From positions 3,844,001 through 3,908,000 of the forward strand of contig NZ_AP022601.1 in the NCBI RefSeq assembly GCF_010726765.1: a stretch of DNA of 64,000 bases, in the 5' to 3' direction. Under the pieces are notes generated by a model, which saw only the letters and a program-made list of their open reading frames with translations, did not search any database and had not been told where the DNA came from. Positions 54,589 to 62,916 of this stretch are shown in pieces; positions within the stretch are counted from its first letter, which is position 1, and each line of letters opens with the position of its first letter. This DNA is from Mycobacterium gallinarum. Lineage in GTDB: Bacteria > Actinomycetota > Actinomycetes > Mycobacteriales > Mycobacteriaceae. Both the position numbers and the translations under genes were made by a program.

Positions 54589-55739
54589 ACGTCTCGTTGC
54601 GTGCCGGCATCCCGCCGTTCTATGTGATGGACGTGTGGCTGGCTGCGGCGGAGCGTCAGCGCAGTCACGGCGATCTGGTGAATCTCTCGGCGGGTCAGCC
54701 GAGTTCCGGCGCACCGCAAGCGGTGCGCGCGGCGGCGAAGGCAGCGCTTGATCATACGGTGCTTGGTTACACTGTGGCGCTTGGTATTCCGGAGCTGCGG
54801 GCGGCGATCGCAGCGTCGTATCAGACTCGGCGCGGGCTGACGGTCGATCCGGCGGACGTGGTGGTGACCACCGGGTCGAGTGGCGGTTTCCTGCTGGCGT
54901 TCCTCGCATGTTTCGACGCGGGCGACCGGGTGGCGATCGCGAGTCCGGGCTACCCGTGTTACCGCAATATCCTGTCGGCCCTGGGGTGTGAGGTCGTGGA
55001 GATCCCGTGCGGACCGCACACGCGGTTCCAGCCGACGGCGCAGATGCTGGCCGAACTCGATCCGCCGGTTCAGGGCGTCATCGTCGCGAGCCCTGCGAAC
55101 CCGACGGGGACGGTGATTCCGCCGGAGGAACTGGCGGCGATCGCGTCCTGGTGCGAGTCGACCGGAGTGCGGCTGATCAGCGACGAGGTCTACCACGGGC
55201 TGGTCTATGAGGGTGCACCCGAGACGAGTTGCGCATGGTCCACGTCGCGACAAGCCGTTGTGGCGAACAGCTTTTCGAAGTACTACGCGATGACCGGCTG
55301 GCGGCTGGGCTGGCTGCTGGTTCCGAAGGAGCTGCAGCGGGCCGTCGACTGCTTGACGGGCAACTTCACCATCTGCCCGCCGACGCTGGCACAAGTTGCC
55401 GCGGTCGCGGCGTTCACGCCGGAGGCGGTCGCCGAGGCAGACGCCCTGCTGCATCACTACGCGAGCAATCGGACACTCCTGCTCGACGGACTCCGCGGCA
55501 TCGGCATCGACAAACTCGCGCCGACCGACGGCGCCTTCTACGTGTACGCCGACGTATCGCACCTGACGACCGATTCGCTGTCGTTCTGCTCGAAGCTGCT
55601 GGCCGACACCGGTGTCGCGATCGCGCCCGGCGTCGACTTCGACACGGTGCGGGGCGGATCGTTCGTGCGGCTGTCCTTTGCGGGCCCCGAGAGCGATATC
55701 GAGGAGGCTGTTCGCCGCATCGGCGCGTGGCTTGCCTAG
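54585..55739 (+). CDS. aspB: AspB-like PLP-dependent aminotransferase
   Basis: Fold-type I aminotransferase of 384 aa from ATG 54585. The PLP lysine is in NSFSKYYAMTGWRLGW, the Asn in SPANPTGTV, the Asp-x-x-Tyr pair in SDEVYHGL, and the substrate Arg in SFVRLSFAG. Orthologue of Rv3565, which also closes the fadD3 operon; its steroid-related role is unknown and amino-acid transamination is the safe assignment. Its stop overlaps the convergent HNH gene stop (shared CTAG). Confidence 0.88.
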   Translation: MNVSLRAGIPPFYVMDVWLAAAERQRSHGDLVNLSAGQPSSGAPQAVRAAAKAALDHTVLGYTVALGIPELRAAIAASYQTRRGLTVDPADVVVTTGSSGGFLLAFLACFDAGDRVAIASPGYPCYRNILSALGCEVVEIPCGPHTRFQPTAQMLAELDPPVQGVIVASPANPTGTVIPPEELAAIASWCESTGVRLISDEVYHGLVYEGAPETSCAWSTSRQAVVANSFSKYYAMTGWRLGWLLVPKELQRAVDCLTGNFTICPPTLAQVAAVAAFTPEAVAEADALLHHYASNRTLLLDGLRGIGIDKLAPTDGAFYVYADVSHLTTDSLSFCSKLLADTGVAIAPGVDFDTVRGGSFVRLSFAGPESDIEEAVRRIGAWLA

Positions 55740-57181
55740 AACGGTGGGGGCGAGTTGTTTTGTTCGCGTTCGGCTTTGATGCGGGCTTCGCGGTCTTGGG
55801 TGCGGGTGCGTTTACGTTGGGGCATCATCAACCCCCGGTCGGTGCTGAACGTCTGCGGCTTCAGTGGGGGTGGCAGGTCTCCGGTGGTGGTGTCCCAGTC
55901 GGGGAAGTAAACCTGTGATCCCGGATGAGTCGTGTAGGTGTGTCCGGTCGGCGAGGTCCACACCGCGCCACCATCGGGTCGCAGTGTCAGCTCCCAATCC
56001 CCGGTCCAAAAGGTCTTGAGCAAGTGATGTTTTCGGCACAGACACGCCAGATTCGACGCATGCGTGGCCCCCAGCGGGTAGGGGATCACATGATCGATAT
56101 CGCAGAACTGCGCCGCCGTGGTGCAGCCGGGGAACCGGCACGTCAGATCCCGCGCCCGCACAAACCGCGCCAGCATCGCCGACGGCCGATACCCCGACTC
56201 GGGTTCAGCATCAGGTGTGCACAGCGGCTGCAGTTTGGCGCCGTTGCGCAGCAACTCCGCCAACAGCGGAGTCGGCAGCACCTCGGTCCCCGACAACAGC
56301 GCGGTGCCAGAGGATTTAGGGGTGGCCGGGGCGGGGGTCGTGGGCGCGGGTATCGATGGCGCATTACCTTTCAGCCCGTCCACCGTGGCCTGATCGGTGT
56401 AGACGGTCACCACCACCGACGACTTCGGCGCCGGCTGGCCCGCCCGCGCCTCACAGGTCGGGGATTCACACGCACACGGCAGATGATCATTACCGTGGCT
56501 CCACGCCCCGATCGCATCGGCGCGACGCTCACCGGCCGAGCGGGGATCGTTGGGACACACCGTGGCCGCCATCGCCGCGATCTTCTTCTTCAACACCGCC
56601 GCATCCACCGCCGTCAACCGACCCCACACCGATGTCGTGCCCGCCTCATCCTCGAGGTCACCGACCACGAAGTCGCGGCTCCGCGCGACGGTCTTGGCCA
56701 CCATCAGCGCCGACTCATCGAACTCCAACACCAACCCATCCACCGCCGCGATCAACTTGTCCTCGCCCAGCGGACCCCACCTGCCAGCCCGCTCCGCGAT
56801 CGCACGATCGATGACCGCCCATATCGCGTCGTCGGTGATGAACTGCGTGCGCCAGGTGATCGCCCCCACCACCCGCGCACTCACCTCGCCTCGAGCGAAC
56901 ATCGCGGCCACGGCAGGCAGACGATCCCGCAACGCCACCGCGATGCGCATCTGCCCTGAGGCCTTCCGCGGGCTGATGTTCATCGCCGCCGCGACCTCGG
57001 CCGCTGTGCAGTCCCACCAATCGCACGCCCACCGCGCCCGCTCATCATCATCAAGAACACGACGACGCTTCAGTTCCGCGATCGCCGCCAACCGCCGCGC
57101 CGCAGTCGCGGCTTCAGCCCGAGTCAGATCCGCGATCGCCGCGACGACGGTGGCGTCGTCGGCTTCGGAGAACTCGAACAT
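55736..57181 (-). CDS. 13E12-family DUF222/HNH endonuclease-like protein
   Basis: Protein of 481 aa of the mycobacterial 13E12 repeat family. ATG 57181 (MFEFSEADDATVV) is the usual family start; the open frame extends into the IS. Residues about 1-330 are the DUF222 domain (ARRLAAIAELKRRR, WDCTAAEVAAAMNISPRKASGQM). The HNH nuclease core is near the C terminus: CRFPGCTTAAQFCDIDHVIPYP, then NLACLCRKHHLLK. These genes are multi-copy, recombine with each other and serve as integration sites (for example for phiRv1); nuclease activity is unproven. The IS lies 24 bp upstream of its start. Confidence 0.88.
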   Translation of the reverse strand: MFEFSEADDATVVAAIADLTRAEAATAARRLAAIAELKRRRVLDDDERARWACDWWDCTAAEVAAAMNISPRKASGQMRIAVALRDRLPAVAAMFARGEVSARVVGAITWRTQFITDDAIWAVIDRAIAERAGRWGPLGEDKLIAAVDGLVLEFDESALMVAKTVARSRDFVVGDLEDEAGTTSVWGRLTAVDAAVLKKKIAAMAATVCPNDPRSAGERRADAIGAWSHGNDHLPCACESPTCEARAGQPAPKSSVVVTVYTDQATVDGLKGNAPSIPAPTTPAPATPKSSGTALLSGTEVLPTPLLAELLRNGAKLQPLCTPDAEPESGYRPSAMLARFVRARDLTCRFPGCTTAAQFCDIDHVIPYPLGATHASNLACLCRKHHLLKTFWTGDWELTLRPDGGAVWTSPTGHTYTTHPGSQVYFPDWDTTTGDLPPPLKPQTFSTDRGLMMPQRKRTRTQDREARIKAEREQNNSPPPF

Positions 57182-57189
57182 ACATTCGA
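57174..57189. repeat. TCGAA/TTCGA palindrome over the 13E12 start codon
   Basis: TCGAACATACATTCGA: 5-bp inverted arms around a 6-nt centre which contains the start codon. Similar sequences seem to recur at 13E12 gene starts (from memory); this may be a regulatory or recombination site. Confidence 0.45.
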
Positions 57190-57205
57190 ATATAGACCAG
57201 TCCAC

Positions 57206-57228
57206 TGACTCAAACTTCTTGGCAGGGT
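57206..57228 (+). repeat. Left terminal inverted repeat of the IS
   Basis: TGACTCAA-N7-GGCAGGGT, matching the right end in both blocks (7/8 and 8/8 bases) with a spacer one base longer than at the right end. Confidence 0.7.
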
Positions 57229-57272
57229 CGCGTTGTGCATACGCGGCTGATGTTGAGGAGGTTGAGTGGGTC

Positions 57273-57617
57273 ATGGTCAGATCGCGACGAACAAAGATTG
57301 CTGCCGAGGAGAAGACCCGGTTGGTGCTGGCTGTTCTAGCCGGTGAGATGACCTGTGCTGAGGCGGCCCGGCGGTGTGGGGTGGCCTCGACTCAGGTGAC
57401 GAAGTGGAAGCATCAGTTCCTTGAGGCTGGGGCCCAACGCTTGCAGGAGGTGCCCAGCGGCGCCGCGCATGGCGCGGGTAGCCCTGAGCAGCGTCGGCTG
57501 CGGATGGAAAACGAGCAGCTCAAACTCGCGCTGGCCGAAGCCACGGTGCAGCTGCGGATCTGGCAGCGCGGTGCAGCTTTGGCCGATCAGGTCCCTTCCA
57601 GGACCTCGAAACCCTAA
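57273..57617 (+). CDS. IS3-family transposase OrfA (HTH protein)
   Basis: Protein of 114 aa from ATG 57273. EEKTRLVLAVLAGEMTCAEAARRCGVASTQVTKWKHQFLEAGAQRLQ is a homeodomain-like HTH that would bind the IS ends. A leucine-rich coiled region follows (RRLRMENEQLKLALAEATVQL), typical of OrfA multimerisation segments. The frame is intact, but it has lost its functional partner because orfB is broken. Larger reading frame upstream is antisense to the HNH gene. Confidence 0.8.
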   Translation: MVRSRRTKIAAEEKTRLVLAVLAGEMTCAEAARRCGVASTQVTKWKHQFLEAGAQRLQEVPSGAAHGAGSPEQRRLRMENEQLKLALAEATVQLRIWQRGAALADQVPSRTSKP

Positions 57618-58550
57618 GAGAAGCAGCAGGTCTGCCGGTTTCGAGGTTCGCGCCATTGGCCGGCATCGCCGAGCGGACCTATCGCCGCCGGCTGGCCCGA
57701 CTGCGCGCTGGTGACCCGGCCAAGGGGCCTTGGCCGGCGCCGGTCGTCGACCGGATCGAAGCGACGCGGCGAAGTACGCCGAGGCGTGGCCGGCCTGGGG
57801 CTACCGCAAGATCGCCGCACTGATGCGCGCTGATGGTCACGACGTAACCAACTCGTCGGTGCAACGCGCGCGCGGCGTGGCCTGCTGTTACCCCAGGGCT
57901 TTCGGGCCGATCGAAAGTCTTGGGCTGCGTTGCGCCGCCGGGTATTTCACGATCCGCCGACTGAGCGCAACCGGGTGTGGCAGACCGACTTCTCCGAGTT
58001 CGAGACCGCCCACGGCGGGATCTGGCGAATTAGTGCCGTCATCGACTACGTCACCAAATACTGCCTGGCCATCACCGTCACGCCCACCAGCCGCGGCCGC
58101 GACGCCGTGCACTGCATTCGGTTGGCCGTCGAGGAAGCCACCCGCATCTTGAACCTCACCGACCTGCGAGTCGACCGCGGCGAAATGGAGGTCCTTGACG
58201 CCGAGGACAACGTCATCGGCCACGCCCCTGCACCGATTGCGATCGTGTCCGACAACGGTCCCTGCTACCGGGGTAAAGACTTCCACACCCTGTTCACCGG
58301 CCATGATCCGCTCCTGCGCCACATCCGCACACGCATCAAATCACCACAAACCAACGGCGTCATCGAGCGATTCTTCGAAACCCTGAAATACGAGCATCTC
58401 TTCCGCGGCTACATCGGCGACGGCGACGCACTCGACATGGAAACCCATCGATTCCGCATCATCTACAACACCATCCGACCACACCAAGCCCTGGCCGACC
58501 GCACCCCAAAACAGGCCTACCTCGACAGCAAAACCCTGCCACCTTCTTGA
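57575..58550 (+). pseudogene. Frameshifted transposase OrfB (DDE integrase core)
   Basis: Three consecutive reading-frame pieces make up one OrfB. LREAAGLPVSRFAPLAGIAERTYRRRLARL in one frame breaks near 57765 (one base lost before GCGGCGAAG). The next piece, YAEAWPAWGYRKIAALMRADGHDVTNSSVQRA, breaks near 57870. The third, RRRVFHDPPTERNRVWQTDFSEF, continues to the end. The DDE residues are all present in the last piece: Asp in QTDFSEF, Asp in SDNGPCY, Glu in VIERFFETLKYE. Two frameshifts at GC-rich points show decay; a programmed shift would need only one. Confidence 0.8.
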
Positions 58551-58554
58551 CTCA
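58533..58554 (-). repeat. Right terminal inverted repeat of the IS
   Basis: Complement reads TGAGTCAA-N6-GGCAGGGT and pairs with the left end. It begins inside the last codons of the orfB remnant. Confidence 0.7.
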
Positions 58555-58737
58555 AGACACCAGCCCACCGACACGATTGGACGGTGAGCAGAACGTGCAA
58601 AAGGCGCACTATCTGATGCTTCGCGACTTGCGCGCACAAGCGAGCCACAGCGGCTGAGGGGTCCGTCGCTTGGGAATCTCCAAGGAAACACCAAGTCAGA
58701 TCCGTCAACTTGGGAATGGTAAGAAAGGAGAACTCAG

Positions 58738-58800
58738 ATGATCGTCACCGTGACACCCACCTACGACGAAGACGACCACATCATTCGATCGGAGAACTAG
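58738..58800 (+). CDS. Possible 20-residue ORF with strong ribosome-binding site
   Basis: ATG 58738 is preceded by AAAGGAG with a 7-nt spacer, one of the best ribosome-binding sites in the window. It encodes a peptide starting MIVTVTPTYDEDD and ending RSEN, then TAG, whose bases overlap the stop of the convergent acetoacetyl-CoA synthetase. Upstream, CCGTC-CTTGGGAAT occurs twice (about 58663 and 58702). It may be the surviving 5' end of a gene cut by rearrangement, or a real micro-ORF. The rest of 58555-58737 shows nothing recognisable. Confidence 0.35.
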   Translation: MIVTVTPTYDEDDHIIRSEN

Positions 58801-60692
58801 CGCTTCAGGTTCGCGTACCAATCCAGCAGATCGGGATCGTCGACGGCGGTGCGCTCCACCACCTTCGCGGCGTCAGCGCCTGCGAACAGTTTCTTGATCG
58901 GCACCTCGAGCTTCTTCCCGGTACGCGTATGCGGCACCCCGGGAGCCTCGATGATCTCGTCGGGCACATGCCGCGGGGAAACCTCGTCGCGGATGGCCTT
59001 CTTGATCCGCTCACGCAGATCATCGGTCAGCTCAGCGCCGCCGGCCAGCACGACGAACAACGGCATCCAATACCCGCCGTCCTCCTGCTCGCACCCGATC
59101 ACCAACGCCTCGGCGATCTCCGGCAGGCGCTCCACCGACTGGTAGATGTCAGCACTGCCCATCCGGATCCCGTGCCGATTCAGCGTCGAGTCCGATCGCC
59201 CGTGCACGATGACGCTGCCGTGATCGGTGATCGTGATCCAGTCACCATGGCGCCACACGCCGGGAAACATCTCGAAATAAGCACTGCGATAACGTGATCC
59301 GTCGTCGTCGTTCCAGAAGCAAATCGGCATCGACGGCAACGGCTTCGTGATGACCAACTCGCCAACCTCGCCGCGCACGGAGTTACCCGACTCATCCCAC
59401 GCGTCCAGCGCGCAACCGAGGAACGGGGCCGACAGTTCCCCAGGCCATACAGGCACGGTGCGCACACCGCCGATAAAGGCCGAGACCACGTCCGTGCCGC
59501 CACTGATCGAGGCGACCTGGACATGTTCACCGACGTTGTCGCGCAACCACAGTGAGGACGACGGCGGCAACGACGATCCGGTGATGCCCACCGTCCGCAG
59601 CGCCGATAGGTCATGCTCTTTGCGCGGAACAGCGCCCGCCTTGGCACATCCGAGCACATATCCGGGACTGGTGCCCAGGACGGTCGCCCGCAGCCGCGCC
59701 GCGATCTCCCACAGCGCATCCGGCCGCGGCGAGTTCGGACTTCCCGAATAGCAGACGATCGTGGCGCCCACCAGCAGCCCGGCGATCTGAAAGTTCCACA
59801 TCATCCAGCTGGGGCTGGTGTACCAGAAGAAGGTGTCCTCTGGCCCGATATCAGACTGCAGGGCAACAGCTTTCAAATGCTCCAGCACGACGCCACCGTG
59901 CCCGTGCACGATCCCCTTGGGCTTACCCGTCGTCCCCGACGAATACAAGATCCACAGCGGATGGTCGAAGCTGACAGACACCGTCGTGAGCTCGCCGCCG
60001 GTCGCGGTCAGCTCAGATGCCAGCACCGTCTCTTTCAGCGTCGGCAATCCCTTGCGCAGCGCTTCGACATCCTCACGCTTGTCGTAGTGCTTTCCGCCGA
60101 AGTCATATCCGTCGGCCGTCACCAACACCGCCGGCTCGAGCTGACCGAGCCGATCCAGCGCGGCCTTCGCCGAATAATCCTGGCCGCAGGCGCTCCAGAT
60201 CGCCCCGACGCTCGCCGTCGCCAGGAAGGCGATGACGGCTTCGGGGATGTTGGGCAGGTATCCCGCGACACGATCGCCCACGCCGACACCGAGCGAGCGC
60301 AGCCTGTCCGCGAATGCGGCGGTACGCCCGAGCAATTCGGCCCAGGAGACTTCGATGTCTGTGCCGCCCTCGACGACGTGGATGATCGCGGGCCGGTCGG
60401 TTCGCGCGTTGCGGATGACCTGGTCGACATAGTTCAGCGTGACGCCCGGAAACCACTGCGCGCCCGGCATCGTGTCGTTCTCGAGGACTTTCTCACCGCG
60501 CTGGCCGAGCTCGAAGTAGTCCCACAACGTGGCCCAGAACTCGGCGGGTTCGTCCACCGACCACTGCCACAGGGATTGGTAGTCGGTGGTCGTCACGCCG
60601 GTGCGATCTGCCACGAAGCGCGCGAAGTCGGTCACTCGGGCTGTGGCGACGTCCTCGTCCGTCGGCACCCATTGCGGTGCGGCACCGGTCAT
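58797..60692 (-). CDS. Acetoacetyl-CoA synthetase
   Basis: ANL-superfamily ligase of 631 aa that activates acetoacetate to acetoacetyl-CoA. The N-terminal WQWSVDEPAEFWATLWDYFEL resembles acetyl-CoA synthetase relatives and is typical of this group. P-loop YSSGTTGKPKG; adenylate region SISGGTDVVSAFIGG; GRSDSTLNRHGIRMGSADIYQSVE is the hinge, and HTRTGKKLEVPIKKL contains the catalytic Lys. Last gene of the ketone-body operon, overlapping the dehydrogenase gene by 4 nt. Confidence 0.92.
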   Translation of the reverse strand: MTGAAPQWVPTDEDVATARVTDFARFVADRTGVTTTDYQSLWQWSVDEPAEFWATLWDYFELGQRGEKVLENDTMPGAQWFPGVTLNYVDQVIRNARTDRPAIIHVVEGGTDIEVSWAELLGRTAAFADRLRSLGVGVGDRVAGYLPNIPEAVIAFLATASVGAIWSACGQDYSAKAALDRLGQLEPAVLVTADGYDFGGKHYDKREDVEALRKGLPTLKETVLASELTATGGELTTVSVSFDHPLWILYSSGTTGKPKGIVHGHGGVVLEHLKAVALQSDIGPEDTFFWYTSPSWMMWNFQIAGLLVGATIVCYSGSPNSPRPDALWEIAARLRATVLGTSPGYVLGCAKAGAVPRKEHDLSALRTVGITGSSLPPSSSLWLRDNVGEHVQVASISGGTDVVSAFIGGVRTVPVWPGELSAPFLGCALDAWDESGNSVRGEVGELVITKPLPSMPICFWNDDDGSRYRSAYFEMFPGVWRHGDWITITDHGSVIVHGRSDSTLNRHGIRMGSADIYQSVERLPEIAEALVIGCEQEDGGYWMPLFVVLAGGAELTDDLRERIKKAIRDEVSPRHVPDEIIEAPGVPHTRTGKKLEVPIKKLFAGADAAKVVERTAVDDPDLLDWYANLKR

Positions 60693-61435
60693 CGCGCGCT
60701 CCAGCCTCCGTCCATGGTGTAGGACGCACCTGTCACCATTCCCGCGGTCGGCGACGCCAGCCAGCCCACCAATGCCGCTACTTCCTCGGGTTCCACCAGA
60801 CGTTTGATGGCGCTCTCCTTCAGGAGGATGTCGGTGACCACCTTATCCTCCGAGATGCCGTGCACCTTGGCCTGATCGGCGATCTGCTTGGTCACCAGCG
60901 GGGTTCGCACATATCCCGGGTTCACGCAGTTGCTCGTCACGCCGTGCGCCGCACCCTCGAGCGCAGTCACCTTCGAAAGACCCTCGAGACCGTGCTTGGC
61001 CGTCACGTAGGCGACCTTGAACTCCGATGCCCGGATCCCGTGCACCGAGGAGATGTTGATGATCCGGCCGAAGTTCTGCCGGTACATGTGCGGGAGCGCG
61101 GCGCGAATGAGAAGGAACGGCGATTCCACCATGAGCGTCATCAGGTGGCGGAAGCGATCCGGCGCGAAGTCGGGGATCGGGCTGACGTGCTGAACCCCGG
61201 CGTTGTTGACCAGGATGTCCGCGTCGAGCTGTAGCCCTTCGAGCGCCGAGACATCGGAAAGGTCTACGGCCCACGCGTTTCCGCCGATATCCTTGGCGAC
61301 CGACTTGGCCCCGACGTCGTCGCGGTCCGCGACGGTGACGACCGCCCCGCGCGCAGCCAGCTGCCGCGCACACGCCTCGCCGATGCCGCTCGCACCGCCG
61401 GTCACCAGCGCGGTGCGTCCCGCGAGCTCGGTCAT
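60689..61435 (-). CDS. 3-hydroxybutyrate dehydrogenase (SDR)
   Basis: SDR of 248 aa oxidising (R)-3-hydroxybutyrate to acetoacetate with NAD+. TGGASGIGEACAR is the cofactor loop; NNAGVQHVSPI is the characteristic motif of 3-hydroxybutyrate dehydrogenases, followed by ISSVHG (Ser) and AYVTAKHGLEGL (Tyr/Lys). It lies between the transporter and the acetoacetyl-CoA synthetase, overlapping both by 4 nt, which fits sequential use of a ketone body. Confidence 0.92.
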   Translation of the reverse strand: MTELAGRTALVTGGASGIGEACARQLAARGAVVTVADRDDVGAKSVAKDIGGNAWAVDLSDVSALEGLQLDADILVNNAGVQHVSPIPDFAPDRFRHLMTLMVESPFLLIRAALPHMYRQNFGRIINISSVHGIRASEFKVAYVTAKHGLEGLSKVTALEGAAHGVTSNCVNPGYVRTPLVTKQIADQAKVHGISEDKVVTDILLKESAIKRLVEPEEVAALVGWLASPTAGMVTGASYTMDGGWSAR

Positions 61436-62808
61436 ACGACCCCGGCCTTGGCGAGCTCTTCGCGGTCGGCGACGTCGATGGTCTCCAGGTCGAGGCCGTT
61501 CGTCTCACGCATCACGAGTACGGCGATCAGCGTGACCACCGACGCGCCTGCCAAATAGATCGCGATCGGCACCCAGGAGTCGTAGATCTCGAGCAGCTTC
61601 ACGGCGATGATCGGCGCGAGCGATCCCGCAACGATGGAGGTGACCTGATAGCCAAGCGACACACCGGAATACCGCATCCGCGTCGGGAACATCTCGGCCA
61701 TGATCGCGGGCTGCGGTGCGTACATCAGCGCGTGGATCATCAGTCCGATGACGATGGCGGCGATGATGAGCAGATAGTTGGCGGTGTCCATCATCGGGAA
61801 TGCGAAGAACCCCCACGTCGCCGCCAGGATCGTGCCGACGAGGTAGACGGGCCTGCGGCCGTACCGATCGGCCAGTTTGCCCACGAACGGGATCACCAGG
61901 AAGTGCGCCGCGTGCGCGACGAGCATGTACCGCAGGATCGCGTTGGTGTCGACACCGACCTGCACCTTGAGATACGTGATCGACACGATGACCACGAGGT
62001 AGTACATGATGTTCTCGGCGAATCGCAGTCCCATGGCCGTGAACACGCCGCGCGGGTACCGCTTGAGCACCTCGACCACACCGTACGAGACGGCCTTGAC
62101 GCGCTCCACCTCCTGCTGTGCCTCGAGGAAGATGGGCGCATCGCTGACCTTCGTCCGGATGTAGTAGCCGATCAGCACCACCACTGCCGACAGCCAGAAA
62201 GCGACTCGCCAGCCCCAGGACAGGAACGCCTCTTCCGACAGGGTCGCGGTCAGCACCCACAACACCACCGTCGCGAGCATGTTGCCTACGGGTACCGCGG
62301 CCTGCGGCCAGCTGGCCCAGAAGGCCCTGCTCCGATTCGGGCTGTGTTCGGCCACCAGCAGCACGGCGCCACCCCACTCGCCGCCGACGGCGAACCCCTG
62401 CAGGAAACGCAACACCACCAGCAGCGTCGGGGCCCAGACGCCGATCTGGGCGTACGTCGGCAGGCAGCCCATCAGGAACGTGACGACACCGACGAGCAGG
62501 ATGGCGAACTGCAGCAGCTTCTTGCGCCCGAACTTGTCCCCGAAATGCCCGAACACCACGCCGCCCAATGGGCGGGCGACGAAGCCGACCGCGTAGGTCA
62601 GGAACGCCGCGAAGATAGCGCCGTACGCGCTGTCACTCTCCGGGAAGAAGACCTTGTTGAAGACGAGCGTGGCGGCGGTGCCGTAGAGGAAGAACTCGTA
62701 CCACTCGACGACGGTCCCGGCCATCGAGGCGGCGACCACCCGTTTGAGGCCGCTCGGGGCCGACGTCACGTCACTTCCGGTCGCTTTCGGGTCGTTGTGA
62801 ATCGTCAT
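61432..62808 (-). CDS. MFS transporter, MHS family
   Basis: Transporter of 458 aa with twelve membrane helices, of the metabolite:H+ symporter (ShiA/ProP-like) group: SMAGTVVEWYEFFLYGTAATLVF at helix 1 and GHFGDKFGRKKLL in loop 2-3. LQGFAVGGEWGGAVLLVAEHSP is helix 4-5. ATG 62808 has an AGGAG site 7 nt upstream. It heads the operon with the dehydrogenase and synthetase, so 3-hydroxybutyrate or acetoacetate is the likely cargo. Confidence 0.88.
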   Translation of the reverse strand: MTIHNDPKATGSDVTSAPSGLKRVVAASMAGTVVEWYEFFLYGTAATLVFNKVFFPESDSAYGAIFAAFLTYAVGFVARPLGGVVFGHFGDKFGRKKLLQFAILLVGVVTFLMGCLPTYAQIGVWAPTLLVVLRFLQGFAVGGEWGGAVLLVAEHSPNRSRAFWASWPQAAVPVGNMLATVVLWVLTATLSEEAFLSWGWRVAFWLSAVVVLIGYYIRTKVSDAPIFLEAQQEVERVKAVSYGVVEVLKRYPRGVFTAMGLRFAENIMYYLVVIVSITYLKVQVGVDTNAILRYMLVAHAAHFLVIPFVGKLADRYGRRPVYLVGTILAATWGFFAFPMMDTANYLLIIAAIVIGLMIHALMYAPQPAIMAEMFPTRMRYSGVSLGYQVTSIVAGSLAPIIAVKLLEIYDSWVPIAIYLAGASVVTLIAVLVMRETNGLDLETIDVADREELAKAGVV

Positions 62809-62857
62809 CGAACGCTCCTCGATTGTGATGCACCGCACAGACCTCTGTGAGTATTCA

Positions 62858-62916
62858 TGCAGGTACCCCGACCTGCAATGGTCAAAACTGCAGGAGCTAT
62901 CTGCAAAAATGCAGAT
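62858..62916. promoter_or_regulatory. LysR operator array between the ketone-body operon and its regulator
   Basis: TGCAGGT-N6-ACCTGCA (62858-62877) and ATCTGCA-aaaa-TGCAGAT (62899-62916) are two perfect palindromes with CTGCAG (62888-62893) between them, so five TGCA cores lie within 59 bp. The second ends at the base before the lysR ATG. Spacing and half-site type suit a LysR regulator acting on both divergent promoters. Confidence 0.75.

Larger units (their letters stand above)
57206..58554 (+). mobile_element. Degenerate IS3-like insertion sequence (about 1.35 kb)
   Basis: Bounded by imperfect terminal inverted repeats. The left end TGACTCAA (57206-57213) plus GGCAGGGT (57221-57228) matches the right end, read inward, TGAGTCAA (58547-58554) plus GGCAGGGT (58533-58540). 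It contains an intact orfA and a frameshifted orfB with the DDE core. No clear target duplication is visible (left flank ends GTCCAC, right begins AGACACC). Probably immobile. Confidence 0.75.

Noticed and set aside
56550..57272. N-terminal extension of the IS orfA frame
   Set aside because: Lies antisense to the 13E12 gene and upstream of the left terminal repeat; a proper start exists at 57273.
57575..58550. Programmed ribosomal frameshift in the IS orfB
   Set aside because: Two separate frame changes occur inside orfB, not one at the orfA/orfB junction, and no slippery heptamer is evident, so decay is the better explanation.
57190..58570. Target-site duplication of the IS
   Set aside because: The bases flanking the two ends (GTCCAC and AGACACC) do not give a convincing direct repeat.
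55736..58800. Prophage or integrative element based on the HNH gene and transposase
   Set aside because: No integrase, structural or replication genes and no att-type repeats; 13E12 genes are ordinary mycobacterial repeats.
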